From assembly GCA_036508135.1 (NCBI GenBank), contig DATCHW010000083.1, positions 1 through 40,787 on the forward strand: 40,787 nucleotides of DNA. The letters are read 5' to 3'. The position numbers and the translations under genes were made by a program. Source of the stretch: DATCHW01 sp036508135 (GTDB taxonomy: Bacteria; Bacteroidota; Ignavibacteria; Tepidaquicellales; Tepidaquicellaceae). Positions 7,297 through 15,818 of the stretch are shown here, piece by piece. The notes below the pieces were generated by a model. That model saw only the letters and a list, made by a program, of their open reading frames with translations, made no database searches and had not been told where the DNA came from. How positions within the stretch are numbered: the stretch's first letter is position 1; each line of letters begins with the position of its first letter.

Positions 7297-8103
7297 TTAT
7301 TTTATTTTTAATGCTTCAATGAACTTCTGTGTCAGTAATGTAAGCTTTGATTCTGCTACTGAGGCAGCTTTCAGTATATCTTCCAGTCTTGCTACTTTCA
7401 CGGTATCAGGAAAACCCTCATCCGTGATTATCGAAAGTCCCAGAGATTGCATACCAAGTTTTTTTGCGATTATCACCTCCGGAACGGTTGACATTCCGAC
7501 CACATCAGCACCTATTTTCTTCATTAACCTGTACTCGGAAATTGTCTCAAGAGCCGGACCCTGTACAGTTGCATAAGTCCCTTTCCTGACTAGAATATTA
7601 TTCTTCAGAGCAACTTCTTCAGCAAGCGAAATAAGAGATTTCGAATAAAAATTTTTCGAGTCTTCGATATTGTTTTCTTTAAATGCCATTAGCGGTGTAC
7701 TAAAATGAAGATTTATATGCGATGTTATTATCATCAGGTCAGTTTTGTTGAACTTCGTGTTGACAGCTCCGCAGGCATTTGATACAATCAGATATTTTAC
7801 TCCGAGGCTTTTAAAAATGTGTATCGGAAAAGTCACTCTTGAATGCGGATAACCCTCATAATAATGAAATCTGCCCTGCATCGCTGCTACCGGCTTTCCG
7901 GCTATCGTACCAAAAATAAATTTTCCATTGTGGGATTCCACAGTGGATATCGGAAAATCCGGTATCTCATTGTAATCTAATTGGAAATCCTTCCTTATAT
8001 ATTTAACCAATCCCCCTAAGCCGGTTCCTAATATTAATCCTATAGGAAAATTTTTCTTTGTGTATTTTCTTATAAAATTTGTTGCATTTCTGTATTGGAG
8101 CAT
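7297..8103 (-). CDS. punA: Purine nucleoside phosphorylase (trimeric type)
   Basis: 268 residues. Cleaves purine nucleosides with phosphate to base and ribose-1-phosphate in salvage. Full motif set: phosphate loop GTGLGGL (26-32), GRFHYYEGY (77-85), NACGAVN (109-115), GPALET with the catalytic-site Glu186, VGMSTVPE (202-209) and ITDEG (226-230). The base-contact position is Asp228, where mammalian PNP has Asn; an Asp here is common in Bacteroidota-type enzymes and resembles MTA phosphorylase, so base preference (6-oxo or 6-amino) is open. The start lies two bases after the divIVA stop, indicating one transcript. Confidence 0.93.
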   Translation of the reverse strand: MLQYRNATNFIRKYTKKNFPIGLILGTGLGGLVKYIRKDFQLDYNEIPDFPISTVESHNGKFIFGTIAGKPVAAMQGRFHYYEGYPHSRVTFPIHIFKSLGVKYLIVSNACGAVNTKFNKTDLMIITSHINLHFSTPLMAFKENNIEDSKNFYSKSLISLAEEVALKNNILVRKGTYATVQGPALETISEYRLMKKIGADVVGMSTVPEVIIAKKLGMQSLGLSIITDEGFPDTVKVARLEDILKAASVAESKLTLLTQKFIEALKIK

Positions 8104-8105
8104 AT

Positions 8106-8726
8106 CTATTTCTTTACTTCAAAATTATCATCGAATGACTTATCATTTGTATTGGCGCTGAAGTTTCCGAGTGATATTTTTTTCATTGTCTTTTTTTCAT
8201 CTTCCTGCTTTTGTTCTTCTTCAATTACTTCGTTGTGCATATCAGAGTAATTAGCGAGTTCCATCTTTATTATCTTTTTATTCTTAACAAAATCCTCAAG
8301 TTCGTTCAGTTTTTCAATCAGGTAATTTTTAATGTCATCAATTAGTTTGTCATTCTTGTATTTAAATTCTTCCAATTCCTGTTTCTTGTTTAATATCTCG
8401 TTATCTAAATCCTGCCTAAGCTTGTTCGAAGTCAATTCAGCTTCTTTGATTATAAGCTCGGCTTTTTTTCTTGCATTGATAACAATCTCCTCGCCCAGGT
8501 CCTGTGATTTGACAATGGCTTTTTGGAGGTTAGATTCGTTTTCTCTGTAAATATCTATATCTGAAAGCAGCGATTTAATGCGGTCGTTCAGGGTTTTATT
8601 ATCTACTATTAGTTTCTCATAATGTGAACTTACAGTATCAAGAAAGGCGTCAACTTCCGCAGGTTCGTATCCCCTGAAACCTTTTTTAAAATCTCTTTTT
8701 TTAATGTCTTTTGAGGAGATATTCAT
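8106..8726 (-). CDS. DivIVA-domain coiled-coil protein
   Basis: 206 residues. The N-terminal DivIVA signature (DIKKRDFKKGFRGYEPAEVDAFLDTV, seen in two parts at residues 7-19 and 20-32) is followed by a long coiled coil rich in Lys, Glu, Leu and Asp up to about residue 150, then a low-complexity tail. DivIVA proteins sense membrane curvature in Gram-positive bacteria and place division or growth machinery; a DivIVA-domain protein in a Gram-negative lineage is less studied. It lies between yggS (24-base gap) and punA (2-base gap). The yggS-divIVA neighbourhood recalls the division cluster of Gram-positive bacteria. Confidence 0.88.
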   Translation of the reverse strand: MNISSKDIKKRDFKKGFRGYEPAEVDAFLDTVSSHYEKLIVDNKTLNDRIKSLLSDIDIYRENESNLQKAIVKSQDLGEEIVINARKKAELIIKEAELTSNKLRQDLDNEILNKKQELEEFKYKNDKLIDDIKNYLIEKLNELEDFVKNKKIIKMELANYSDMHNEVIEEEQKQEDEKKTMKKISLGNFSANTNDKSFDDNFEVKK

Positions 8727-8750
8727 TTTTTTATAATTTATTTAATAAAA

Positions 8751-9446
8751 TTATTGATAATTTCTGTTACCGAATATTGCACTCCCTATACGCAGCATAT
8801 TAGCCCCTTCTTCAATTGCAATTTCGTAATCTGAAGTCATTCCCATCGAAAGATATTTTAAATTATTATGAACCGGTTTTAACTCACCAAACAGATTCCT
8901 TAAAGTTCTGAAATTTTCACGGATTATTTCTTCTTCATCCGTGAAAATCCCTATCGTCATCAATCCTTTTAGATTTACATTTTCGAGTTTAGAAATCTCC
9001 TCACACAAATCTTTAGCGTCTGCCGGTTCTATTCCTGACTTCTGGTCTTCGTTGCTTGTGTTAACCTGAACAAGTATGTCAATTATTCTGTTTATTTTCT
9101 TTGCATGCAAATCTATTTCATTTGCAAGTTTTATGCTGTCAACCGAATGTATTAAATGGACAAAATCAACAATATACTTTACTTTATTTGATTGTAAATG
9201 TCCGATTAAATGCCACTTAACAGGAAGTTCTTTTAATTCCCCGTACTTTTGTTTTAATTCCTGAACCTTGTTCTCTCCGAAATCTAAATGACCCTCTTTA
9301 AAAACCTCTGTCACCATTTCCGAAGGAAATGTTTTGCTGACTGCAACAAGAGTTAAATCATTAAAATCTCTGTTATTCTTTACACAAATCCTTTTAATGT
9401 CTTCAATTAATACTTTATAGTTTCCGTGTAAATACTCGTAATTCAT
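8751..9446 (-). CDS. yggS: PLP homeostasis protein, YggS/PROSC family
   Basis: 231 residues forming a single alanine-racemase-like TIM barrel. PLP lysine is K38 in VAVSKTFP; the family signature WHLIGHLQSNK follows, and the C-terminal phosphate-binding part reads SMGMTSDYEIAIEEGANMLRIGSAIFG (in two parts). These proteins bind pyridoxal phosphate and buffer its supply; they have no known catalytic turnover. First gene of the reverse run that continues with divIVA, punA, its paralogue and ytxJ. The start ATG at 9446 is at the usual distance from the PLP lysine. Confidence 0.93.
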   Translation of the reverse strand: MNYEYLHGNYKVLIEDIKRICVKNNRDFNDLTLVAVSKTFPSEMVTEVFKEGHLDFGENKVQELKQKYGELKELPVKWHLIGHLQSNKVKYIVDFVHLIHSVDSIKLANEIDLHAKKINRIIDILVQVNTSNEDQKSGIEPADAKDLCEEISKLENVNLKGLMTIGIFTDEEEIIRENFRTLRNLFGELKPVHNNLKYLSMGMTSDYEIAIEEGANMLRIGSAIFGNRNYQ

Positions 9447-9542
9447 ATATATTATAATAAAATATGCTTTATTTCAATAATTTTCAATCAATAAAGTTTG
9501 TGACAAAAAACGTTTGAAAAATAGAATCCTCCGCCAACACCA

Positions 9543-9576
9543 AAAGAATGTCTAATTAGTTGTCATTCTTTTTTTT
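9543..9576 (+). terminator. Terminator-like hairpin in a divergent intergenic region
   Basis: An 8-bp perfect stem (9543-9550 with 9564-9571) with a 13-base loop runs into eight T. It lies between divergent yggS (-) and the rodZ-like gene (+), so there is no protein gene for it to terminate on this strand. It may end a short leader or small RNA, or be an attenuator of the downstream operon. Confidence 0.5.
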
Positions 9577-9652
9577 AATTATTCCATTTAATTGAACTTT
9601 TAATTGTATTATTTTTATAATATTTTACTGAAAATATAAGGATTTTCATTTT

Positions 9653-10639
9653 ATGCTTAAAAATTATGCCCAGGATTTAAAACATTTCAGGGAAAGTAAA
9701 GGTGTTACTTTAAATGAAATTTACTTTCAAACAAAAATTCATACTTCAAATTTCGAAAAAATTGAAAGTGGTGATTTCGGCTTTCAGCCTCAGACTTATA
9801 TCAGGGCATTCCTAAGGCAGTATGCAAGAGTTATAGGACTCGATGAAAATGAAGTATTAAGAAATTACGATCTCGCTAAAAGCGGAAAATATCATCCGCA
9901 AACCAAGCCTCAGGAAGAACCAAAACCTGAAGTAAAACATACCGGTCTTTCCGGTTTATTTGAGGAAAAAGAGAAAACTATTGTAAGTGAAAAGATATCC
10001 GAAGAAAAAGAACATACCGAAAGACACAAAATTGTTCAGGTGAATGATAGTGAGGATGATAAAAAACACACTTACATAAAACCCAAATCTTCGTATTACG
10101 ATCAACCGGATAGAAAAATATTTCAGCAGGTATTGAAATATTCCGGTTTCTTGCTCATCTTTGCAATTGTAGCTGCGGGTATATATTTTACGGTGAAGCT
10201 GATGCTTCCTGAGAAATCCGGCGGAAGTAAAACTGAAATCATAAGGCAGTCAAATTTTGATGACGTAGTAAAAGAGCAGGAAAAGAAAATGCTCGGGAAA
10301 AAAACACCCGAGGAAATTCAGGACTCAATCGCTAAAGCGCAGCTGTTAAAGGACTCGCTCGTTGTTATTGCAAGCGATACAGCACGTATGAAACTGGTTG
10401 TAGATGCTAAGAAAGATGGCAGGATTATTGTGATTGCAGATTCCCTGAATATGAAAAAACGGGAAATAAAAGAACTGAAGAAAAACGAAACCGTGAGTTT
10501 TAAAGCAAAAAAACAATTCCTGGTAACCTCGTTAAATATAACTGCTTTCAATATCAAAATGAACGGAAAAAAAGTAACGTTTGAAAATAACGCAGTGAAA
10601 GATTTTAAAATTACTAAAAAAACAGTGGAAGAAAAATAG
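9653..10639 (+). CDS. RodZ-like membrane protein with N-terminal helix-turn-helix
   Basis: 328 residues. Cytoplasmic HTH_25-type domain at 1-75 (LKHFRESKGVTLNEIYFQT, then TYIRAFLRQYARVIGLDE), an acidic/basic linker, one membrane helix at about 163-184, and a periplasmic DUF4115-like beta domain at the end (RIIVIADSLNMKKREIKELK). This layout matches RodZ, which links MreB to the cell-wall elongation complex. The periplasmic part is preceded by a charged stretch. Its TAG stop overlaps the GTG start of ligA by one base, so the two genes form an operon. Confidence 0.85.
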   Translation: MLKNYAQDLKHFRESKGVTLNEIYFQTKIHTSNFEKIESGDFGFQPQTYIRAFLRQYARVIGLDENEVLRNYDLAKSGKYHPQTKPQEEPKPEVKHTGLSGLFEEKEKTIVSEKISEEKEHTERHKIVQVNDSEDDKKHTYIKPKSSYYDQPDRKIFQQVLKYSGFLLIFAIVAAGIYFTVKLMLPEKSGGSKTEIIRQSNFDDVVKEQEKKMLGKKTPEEIQDSIAKAQLLKDSLVVIASDTARMKLVVDAKKDGRIIVIADSLNMKKREIKELKKNETVSFKAKKQFLVTSLNITAFNIKMNGKKVTFENNAVKDFKITKKTVEEK

Positions 10640-12657
10640 TGGCTTTACAACCTCATTCTGCTGATGTGGTAAAACGCATCGAATCTCTGAAAGAAAAAAT
10701 TCTCGATGCGGATTATAAGTATTATGTTCTTGATACTCCCGATATCGGTGATTATGAATATGATATGATGATGAAGGAACTTGAGACGCTCGAGAATGAA
10801 TATCCTTCACTGAAAACTTCCGATTCTCCAACTCAGCGTGTATCCGGCGAACCTACGAAAAAATTTAATGTCATTGAGCATAAAATTCCGATGCTCTCTC
10901 TTGCCAATTCATACAACTTTAATGACCTTATAGATTTTGATAAGCGTATAAACTCATTGCTCGGAGGTGAAAAGTATGAATATGTTTGTGATTTAAAATT
11001 TGACGGGCTGGCAATTTCTCTTGTGTATGAAAATGGTAAACTGGTAAGCGGAGTTACACGCGGAGACGGAACCAAAGGCGATGATGTTACACAAAACCTT
11101 AAAACGATACGCTCAATACCTTTAAACCTGATGTCGGATAAATTTAAAAATATAGAAGTCCGTGGTGAAGTATTCTTTAAAAAAGATGATTTTCTCCGTA
11201 TTAATGAAGAGCAGGAGTTAAGGGGTGAAAAAACATTCGCGAATCCCCGAAATACTGCAGCGGGTACACTGAAAATGAAAGACAGCCGTATCGTTGCCGG
11301 GAGGAAACTGAAAATCTCTACATATTATTTCTATTCCGGTGATGCGGAATTAACATCGCAGTTTGATAATCTTAACATCTTAAAAGAACTTCGTTTTCCT
11401 GTTAATTCTTACTTTAAAAAAGTCGAAGACATCGAAGGAGTTAAAAAATTCTGCGATGAAATTGAAAAGATAAGGGATAACCTGCCTTATGAAATTGACG
11501 GAGTTGTTGCAAAAGTGAATTCCATCCGGCAGCAGGGAATACTTGGTAATGTTGCCAAGTCCCCGCGTTGGGCAATTGCATATAAATTCAAAGCACAGCA
11601 AAAGATAACAAAAATAAATTCCATAACCTGCCAGGTCGGCAGGATAGGTACTATCACTCCCGTTGCAGAACTTGAACCTGTTCTGCTTGCAGGCTCTACA
11701 ATATCGAGAGCCACTCTGCATAACTTCGAAGAAATACAAAGAAAAGATATCCGTGAGGGCGATTATGTGAAAATTGAAAAAGGCGGTGATGTGATTCCGA
11801 AAGTTATAGAAGTGATTTCCGGAAAAAGAAAAAAAGATTCCGTTGAATATGTTCCTCCTGATAATTGTCCCGTTTGCGGAACTAAACTTGAAAAACCCGA
11901 AGACGAAGTCAATTACTACTGCGGGAATTATTTCTGTCCTGCACAGATACAGGGCAGAATTGAGCACTTTGTCCACCGCGATGCTATGGAAATTGAAGGA
12001 CTCGGAGAAAGTATAATTGATATATTCCTTAAAAAAGGATATATCAAAGATTACACGGATATTTATAAACTCAAAGATCATAAAGAAGAACTTATCAAAC
12101 TTGAACGATTCGGCGAGAAAAGTATCAATAATATACTGAATGCTATTGAGGAATCGAAGAAAAAACCTTTTGATAAAGTTCTTTTTGCTATAGGTATCAG
12201 GCATATTGGCGAACGGACTGCAAAGTTGATTGCAAAACATTTTGGTTCCGTTGATAAACTTACAAATGCTGCAACGGATGAAATTGATGATATTTACGAG
12301 ATAGGTCCGGCAATTGCAGAAAGCATAGTTCATTTTTTCAAAGATGAAAAAAGCAGAATTCTTGTCAGGAAATTAAAAGAAGCCGGACTTAAATTTGAAA
12401 TTGAAAAATCTGCATCATCATTTGATAATGAAAAATTAAAAGGAAAATCTTTTGTTTTAACTGGAACGCTCGAAAATTATTCGCGTGATAAAGCATCAGA
12501 GATAATCGAATCACTCGGTGGAAGGGTAACATCTTCCGTCAGCAAAAAAACAAGTTATGTCCTTGCTGGTGCTGACCCGGGAAGTAAATTAGATAAAGCG
12601 AAATCGGCTGGTGTTAAGATTATTGATGAAAAAGAATTTGAAAAACTTATAAAATAG
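10639..12657 (+). CDS. ligA: NAD-dependent DNA ligase LigA
   Basis: 672 residues, the standard length. Domain Ia with YxxxD-type NAD contacts (DADYKYYVLD) is followed by the adenylation domain with catalytic K120 in KFDG, the OB fold, a C4 zinc finger (C410, C413, C428, C433), helix-hairpin-helix repeats (FGEKSINNIL, IGIRHIGERTA) and a C-terminal BRCT domain (GKSFVLTGTLENYSR onward). Seals nicks in replication and repair. The GTG start overlaps the stop of the RodZ-like gene. The gene converges on the FMN reductase with a 15-base gap that contains a short palindrome. Confidence 0.97.
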   Translation: MALQPHSADVVKRIESLKEKILDADYKYYVLDTPDIGDYEYDMMMKELETLENEYPSLKTSDSPTQRVSGEPTKKFNVIEHKIPMLSLANSYNFNDLIDFDKRINSLLGGEKYEYVCDLKFDGLAISLVYENGKLVSGVTRGDGTKGDDVTQNLKTIRSIPLNLMSDKFKNIEVRGEVFFKKDDFLRINEEQELRGEKTFANPRNTAAGTLKMKDSRIVAGRKLKISTYYFYSGDAELTSQFDNLNILKELRFPVNSYFKKVEDIEGVKKFCDEIEKIRDNLPYEIDGVVAKVNSIRQQGILGNVAKSPRWAIAYKFKAQQKITKINSITCQVGRIGTITPVAELEPVLLAGSTISRATLHNFEEIQRKDIREGDYVKIEKGGDVIPKVIEVISGKRKKDSVEYVPPDNCPVCGTKLEKPEDEVNYYCGNYFCPAQIQGRIEHFVHRDAMEIEGLGESIIDIFLKKGYIKDYTDIYKLKDHKEELIKLERFGEKSINNILNAIEESKKKPFDKVLFAIGIRHIGERTAKLIAKHFGSVDKLTNAATDEIDDIYEIGPAIAESIVHFFKDEKSRILVRKLKEAGLKFEIEKSASSFDNEKLKGKSFVLTGTLENYSRDKASEIIESLGGRVTSSVSKKTSYVLAGADPGSKLDKAKSAGVKIIDEKEFEKLIK

Positions 12658-12674
12658 AAATTTCCCGGAAATTT
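12658..12674. repeat. 17-bp perfect palindrome between convergent genes
   Basis: Eight-base arms (12658-12665 and 12667-12674) around a single central C, placed between the stops of ligA and the FMN reductase and overlapping the latter's stop codon. The loop is too short for a normal RNA hairpin; it could be a protein site or chance. Confidence 0.4.
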
Positions 12675-13227
12675 AATCGAATATTATCTTTTCCGTAATT
12701 TCCCTGCCGAGATTGATGAGTCGCTCCTTTATTTTTTCATCTTTTATTTCACCGTTCACGTCGAAAACATCTCCGGCATTTGAAATATGCATCATAGTAT
12801 TTATCATATTTGCACCAAGCAGTCGGAATATCGGCAGCATTGCAACCTGAGCTCTTATAGTTCCGCCCTGAAACGGAGTGCAGCCTGCAATTGCTAATGT
12901 TTTATTTTTAAAAGGCTGGTCTTTTCCCCTGGAAGCCCAGTCAATCGCATTTTTAAGTCCTCCGGGAATTGAATGATTATATTCCGGTGTCACAATCACG
13001 ATTCCATCGGCTGCCTTTAATCTGTTCCTGAACCCGGTAACATTTTCGGGTTCTCCTGCGTCTTCGATATCACCGTCATAAACAGGCAGATTGAATTCTT
13101 TAAGGTCCAATTCATCGGGTGTTCCGCCCGCTTCTGCCACGCCTTTCAGAATATATTTCAGCGCCATTTTATTATATGATTTATCCCTCAGACTACCTGC
13201 AAAACCTGCTACAATATTTTTTCCCAT
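12673..13227 (-). CDS. NAD(P)H-dependent FMN reductase, flavodoxin-like fold
   Basis: 184 residues. The FMN phosphate loop GSLRDKSYN (11-19) and the isoalloxazine-side motif TPEYNHSIPGGLKNAIDW (80-97) define the NADPH-dependent FMN/azo/chromate reductase family. Members move electrons from NAD(P)H to FMN and quinones or other acceptors in the cytoplasm. Natural substrate unknown. Ends 15 bases from convergent ligA; the barrel protein gene lies 30 bases upstream on the same strand, so both may be cotranscribed. Confidence 0.9.
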   Translation of the reverse strand: MGKNIVAGFAGSLRDKSYNKMALKYILKGVAEAGGTPDELDLKEFNLPVYDGDIEDAGEPENVTGFRNRLKAADGIVIVTPEYNHSIPGGLKNAIDWASRGKDQPFKNKTLAIAGCTPFQGGTIRAQVAMLPIFRLLGANMINTMMHISNAGDVFDVNGEIKDEKIKERLINLGREITEKIIFD

Positions 13228-13257
13228 AAAATTATTTTATTTAAATCTATAAAATTC

Positions 13258-13908
13258 CTATTTTAGAAAATTGACTCCTATCATAATTGTTACTCCGCCG
13301 ACATCTGTAATAGTCCTGTCTTTCAGGCTTCTCACCTCATTTATCAAAACCGGGACATAAGAATATCTGAGATTTACGCAAAATGAAGTACTCATTGACT
13401 CTCTGTATTCCAGTCCGATACCCGCATATCCGCCTAAAGCAAATGCAGAATTAAGGTATCCTAATGCCTTAAAAAAGTTTTTATCATAAGGATTACTCAA
13501 TACAAGAGTAGGAGTTACTCCTACTGATATAAAAGGTTTGAAACTTTCATCAAGGGTATTTGAAAAAAGATAATTCTGCAAACCAATACTCACCGGAATC
13601 GTAAATACCCGGTTCTCTTTCCCGAATATATATGAATTTCCATAAATATCGAATTGCTCATTTTCATTCGGATCTTTCAATCCAGTGACCATAATCCCGC
13701 CGACTAAATCCATATCGGTAGTCACTCTTTTGTACAAATTGGCTCCTAATCCGAATCCTTTATCAGTATATATAAAATTAAAACTCCAGTTATTTCTCGT
13801 TTCTTTTGGTGTTATTACTTTCGGTTTTATTTTTAAAGAATCCTCAGCAAAAGAAAACCTGAAAAATACCATAAATATTATTGATGCTAAAAAAATCTTT
13901 TTAATCAT
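13258..13908 (-). CDS. Exported protein, probable outer-membrane beta-barrel
   Basis: 216 residues with a signal peptide (basic MIKK, hydrophobic core, FSFAED cleavage region). The rest alternates aromatic/hydrophobic and polar residues in strand-length blocks (WSFNFIYTDKGFGLGANLYK, FTIPVSIGLQNYLF, FKPFISVGVTPTLVL, FALGGYAGIGLEYR, FCVNLRYSYVPVLI), as in 8-10-stranded barrels of the OmpA/OmpW kind. No specific family recognised. It is likely located in the outer membrane. The forward trmH gene diverges from it, with 184 bases between. Confidence 0.65.
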   Translation of the reverse strand: MIKKIFLASIIFMVFFRFSFAEDSLKIKPKVITPKETRNNWSFNFIYTDKGFGLGANLYKRVTTDMDLVGGIMVTGLKDPNENEQFDIYGNSYIFGKENRVFTIPVSIGLQNYLFSNTLDESFKPFISVGVTPTLVLSNPYDKNFFKALGYLNSAFALGGYAGIGLEYRESMSTSFCVNLRYSYVPVLINEVRSLKDRTITDVGGVTIMIGVNFLK

Positions 13909-14092
13909 ATTTAAAATATTTTATTTTTCATTTCTTTTATTATACTTTTTTAAAATTTCAATGTTCCTTCATTCAATCCCTCCTGTAACAAATCTTATCC
14001 CTGAAACCCGAGATATGTGCAGGGAGGTTTTTATATCATAATTTATAACAATTTACTATATTTATAAATTCACATAATAATATATTTTTAAA

Positions 14093-14677
14093 GTGACAGA
14101 AAGAAGATTAAAAAAATTCTTTGATGTAGTTTCCGGTCGGCAGAAATATCTGACGCTCGTACTGGAAAACATTCACGATCCGCACAATGTAAGCGCCATT
14201 CTCCGCACTGCAGATGCAGCAGGCGTGGATAAAATTTATTTGATTTATAATACAAATAAATTCCCGAAAATCGGAAAAACATCTTCGGCAAGTGCCAAAA
14301 AATGGGTCGAACTTATTAAATTCTCTACCGTATCCGAATGCTATGCCGCTCTCAGGAAAGAAAAATATCGGATATATTCTACCCGCATGTCAGAATCCGA
14401 AATAAATGTTTCTTTATATGATTTAAACTTGATCCGGAATACTGCTATTGTTCTGGGTAATGAACACACTGGCGTTTCTGATGAAGCGGCAGAACTTGCA
14501 GATAAAAATTTCCTGATTCCTATGTATGGAATGATTCAGTCACTCAATGTTTCCGTCTCTGCTGCAATCTGCCTTTACGAAGCTTTAAGGCAAAGACAAA
14601 GCAAAGGTATGTATGACAAATCAGCTTACAATAAAAAAGATTTTAAAATAAAATTAGAAAGATATCTGAAAAGATAA
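14093..14677 (+). CDS. trmH: tRNA/rRNA 2'-O-methyltransferase, TrmH (SpoU) family
   Basis: 194 residues with the three SPOUT motifs: ENIHDPHNVSAILRTADAAG (motif 1, with the catalytic Arg), AIVLGNEHTGVSD (motif 2) and IPMYGMIQSLNVSVSAAICL (motif 3). Short N-terminal helix (TERRLKKFFDVVSGRQ) as in TrmH, which methylates G18 in the D-loop of tRNA using SAM and a knotted dimer. The start is GTG, no ATG being available at the right place. Stand-alone; a 282-base spacer with GC-rich repeats separates it from kdsA. Confidence 0.88.
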   Translation: MTERRLKKFFDVVSGRQKYLTLVLENIHDPHNVSAILRTADAAGVDKIYLIYNTNKFPKIGKTSSASAKKWVELIKFSTVSECYAALRKEKYRIYSTRMSESEINVSLYDLNLIRNTAIVLGNEHTGVSDEAAELADKNFLIPMYGMIQSLNVSVSAAICLYEALRQRQSKGMYDKSAYNKKDFKIKLERYLKR

Positions 14678-14720
14678 TCGTATTTATTAATAAGTAAGAA
14701 CATTAAAGCAACTTTCACAT

Positions 14721-14822
14721 TCCCCTCCCAATTCAAGGGGAGGGGTTAGGGGTGGGGTGAAAAGAACAGATGGATGAGGTTACCCAACCCTCCTTTCTCA
14801 ATTCCATGGTAGGGTTAGGAGG
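14721..14822. repeat. GC-rich dispersed-repeat-like element in AT-rich spacer
   Basis: Two adjoining blocks stand out from AT-rich surroundings. The first (14721-14760) has CCCCTCCC and GGGGAGGGG arms and a G-rich tail; the second (14775-14822) has AACCCTCCT facing AGGGTTAGGAGG. Such C-rich/G-rich palindromes are scattered between genes in many Bacteroidota-type genomes. Only a degraded relative may be present elsewhere in this window (25692-25710). Confidence 0.55.
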
Positions 14823-14959
14823 ATACACATAAGGAAGAATTTACACTTAAAATAGAACGGTTTTTAGAAAATAAAAAAATATTTCTATCTTAAATTTTCA
14901 ATTTTTAAATGTTAATTTGAAATTACGATTTACAATTTTAAATTTAAATTATAATTATA

Positions 14960-15778
14960 ATGCTTCCAAAGTATTTCAAAAATGAACCCGGCTTAAAGAA
15001 CCTGAATAATTTCCTGCTGATTGCAGGTCCCTGCGTGGTGGAAAATAAATCCGTTACATTCAGAACCTGTGAAAAAGTGAAAGAAATAACTTCTAAACTA
15101 AAGATTCCCTTTGTTTTCAAGGCTTCGTATGTGAAAGCTAACAGGACATCCGCTCATTCTTTTAAGGGCATTGGTATAGATGCAGCCCTGAATATTTTAT
15201 CCGGAGTTAAACAAGAATTTGATGTTCCTATTCTCACGGATATACATTCGGAGATTGAAGCTGAAGTTGCCTCCGAAGTTGCCGATATACTTCAGATACC
15301 TGCATTTCTTTGCCGTCAGACAGATTTGCTGGAAGCAGCGGGCGAAACAGGAAGGATTGTTAATATTAAAAAAGGTCAGTTCCTTGCTCCGGACGATATG
15401 AAATATGCTGCCGAAAAAGTAGCTCTTACGGGTAATAAAAAAATCATGCTTACCGAAAGAGGAACAACTTTTGGATATAATAATCTGGTTGTTGATATGA
15501 GAAGTCTCATCATTATGAAAAGTTTTGGCTATCCGGTAATATTCGATGCAACTCATTCGGTTCAGATGCCTTCGAAGGAAAAAGGTGTGAGCGGTGGTAA
15601 TCCCGAATTTATAGCGCCTCTTGCAAGAGCAGCAGCAGCAGTTGGGGTCGATGGTTTCTTTATTGAAACTCATCCAAATCCTGCAAAAGCCCTGAGTGAC
15701 GGTTCCAACATGCTCCCTCTGCATAAATTAGAAGAATTATTAAAAACCCTGTTAAAAATTCATTCATTAAAGAAATAG
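14960..15778 (+). CDS. kdsA: 3-deoxy-8-phosphooctulonate synthase (Kdo-8-P synthase)
   Basis: 272 residues. Condenses PEP with arabinose-5-phosphate to Kdo-8-P for lipopolysaccharide. Motifs: LIAGPCVVEN (20-29), FKASYVKANRTS, LTERGTTFGYNNLVVDM, FDATHSVQMPS, FIETHPNPAKALSDG. C25 in GPCVVEN, together with the His of DATH, Glu of IETH and Asp of LSDG, is the metal-ligand set of the metal-dependent class; non-metal enzymes of the E. coli type have Asn at the Cys position. The gene is alone, without kdsB or kdsD beside it. Its product confirms a Gram-negative envelope. Confidence 0.95.
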   Translation: MLPKYFKNEPGLKNLNNFLLIAGPCVVENKSVTFRTCEKVKEITSKLKIPFVFKASYVKANRTSAHSFKGIGIDAALNILSGVKQEFDVPILTDIHSEIEAEVASEVADILQIPAFLCRQTDLLEAAGETGRIVNIKKGQFLAPDDMKYAAEKVALTGNKKIMLTERGTTFGYNNLVVDMRSLIIMKSFGYPVIFDATHSVQMPSKEKGVSGGNPEFIAPLARAAAAVGVDGFFIETHPNPAKALSDGSNMLPLHKLEELLKTLLKIHSLKK

Positions 15779-15806
15779 ACTTTTCAAATAATATTTTCAT
15801 AATTAA

Positions 15807-15813
15807 AAGGAGA
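15807..15813 (+). promoter_or_regulatory. Strong Shine-Dalgarno site of the DUF-type lipoprotein gene
   Basis: AAGGAGA five bases before the ATG at 15819. Notable because most genes here have weak or no such site. Confidence 0.7.
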
Positions 15814-15818
15814 ACAAT

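Noticed and set aside
11380..12333. Long reverse-strand ORF of 317 codons inside ligA
   Set aside because: It is antisense to a complete, strongly conserved LigA, has a Phe/Cys/Ile-rich non-protein-like composition and no ribosome-binding site.
13960..14036. CCTCC/GGAGG pairing followed by TTTTT in the divergent spacer before trmH
   Set aside because: Only five strong pairs with a very long loop; not a convincing terminator.
15197..15724. Reverse ORF of 175 codons inside kdsA
   Set aside because: Shadow of the conserved kdsA frame; composition unlike a real protein.
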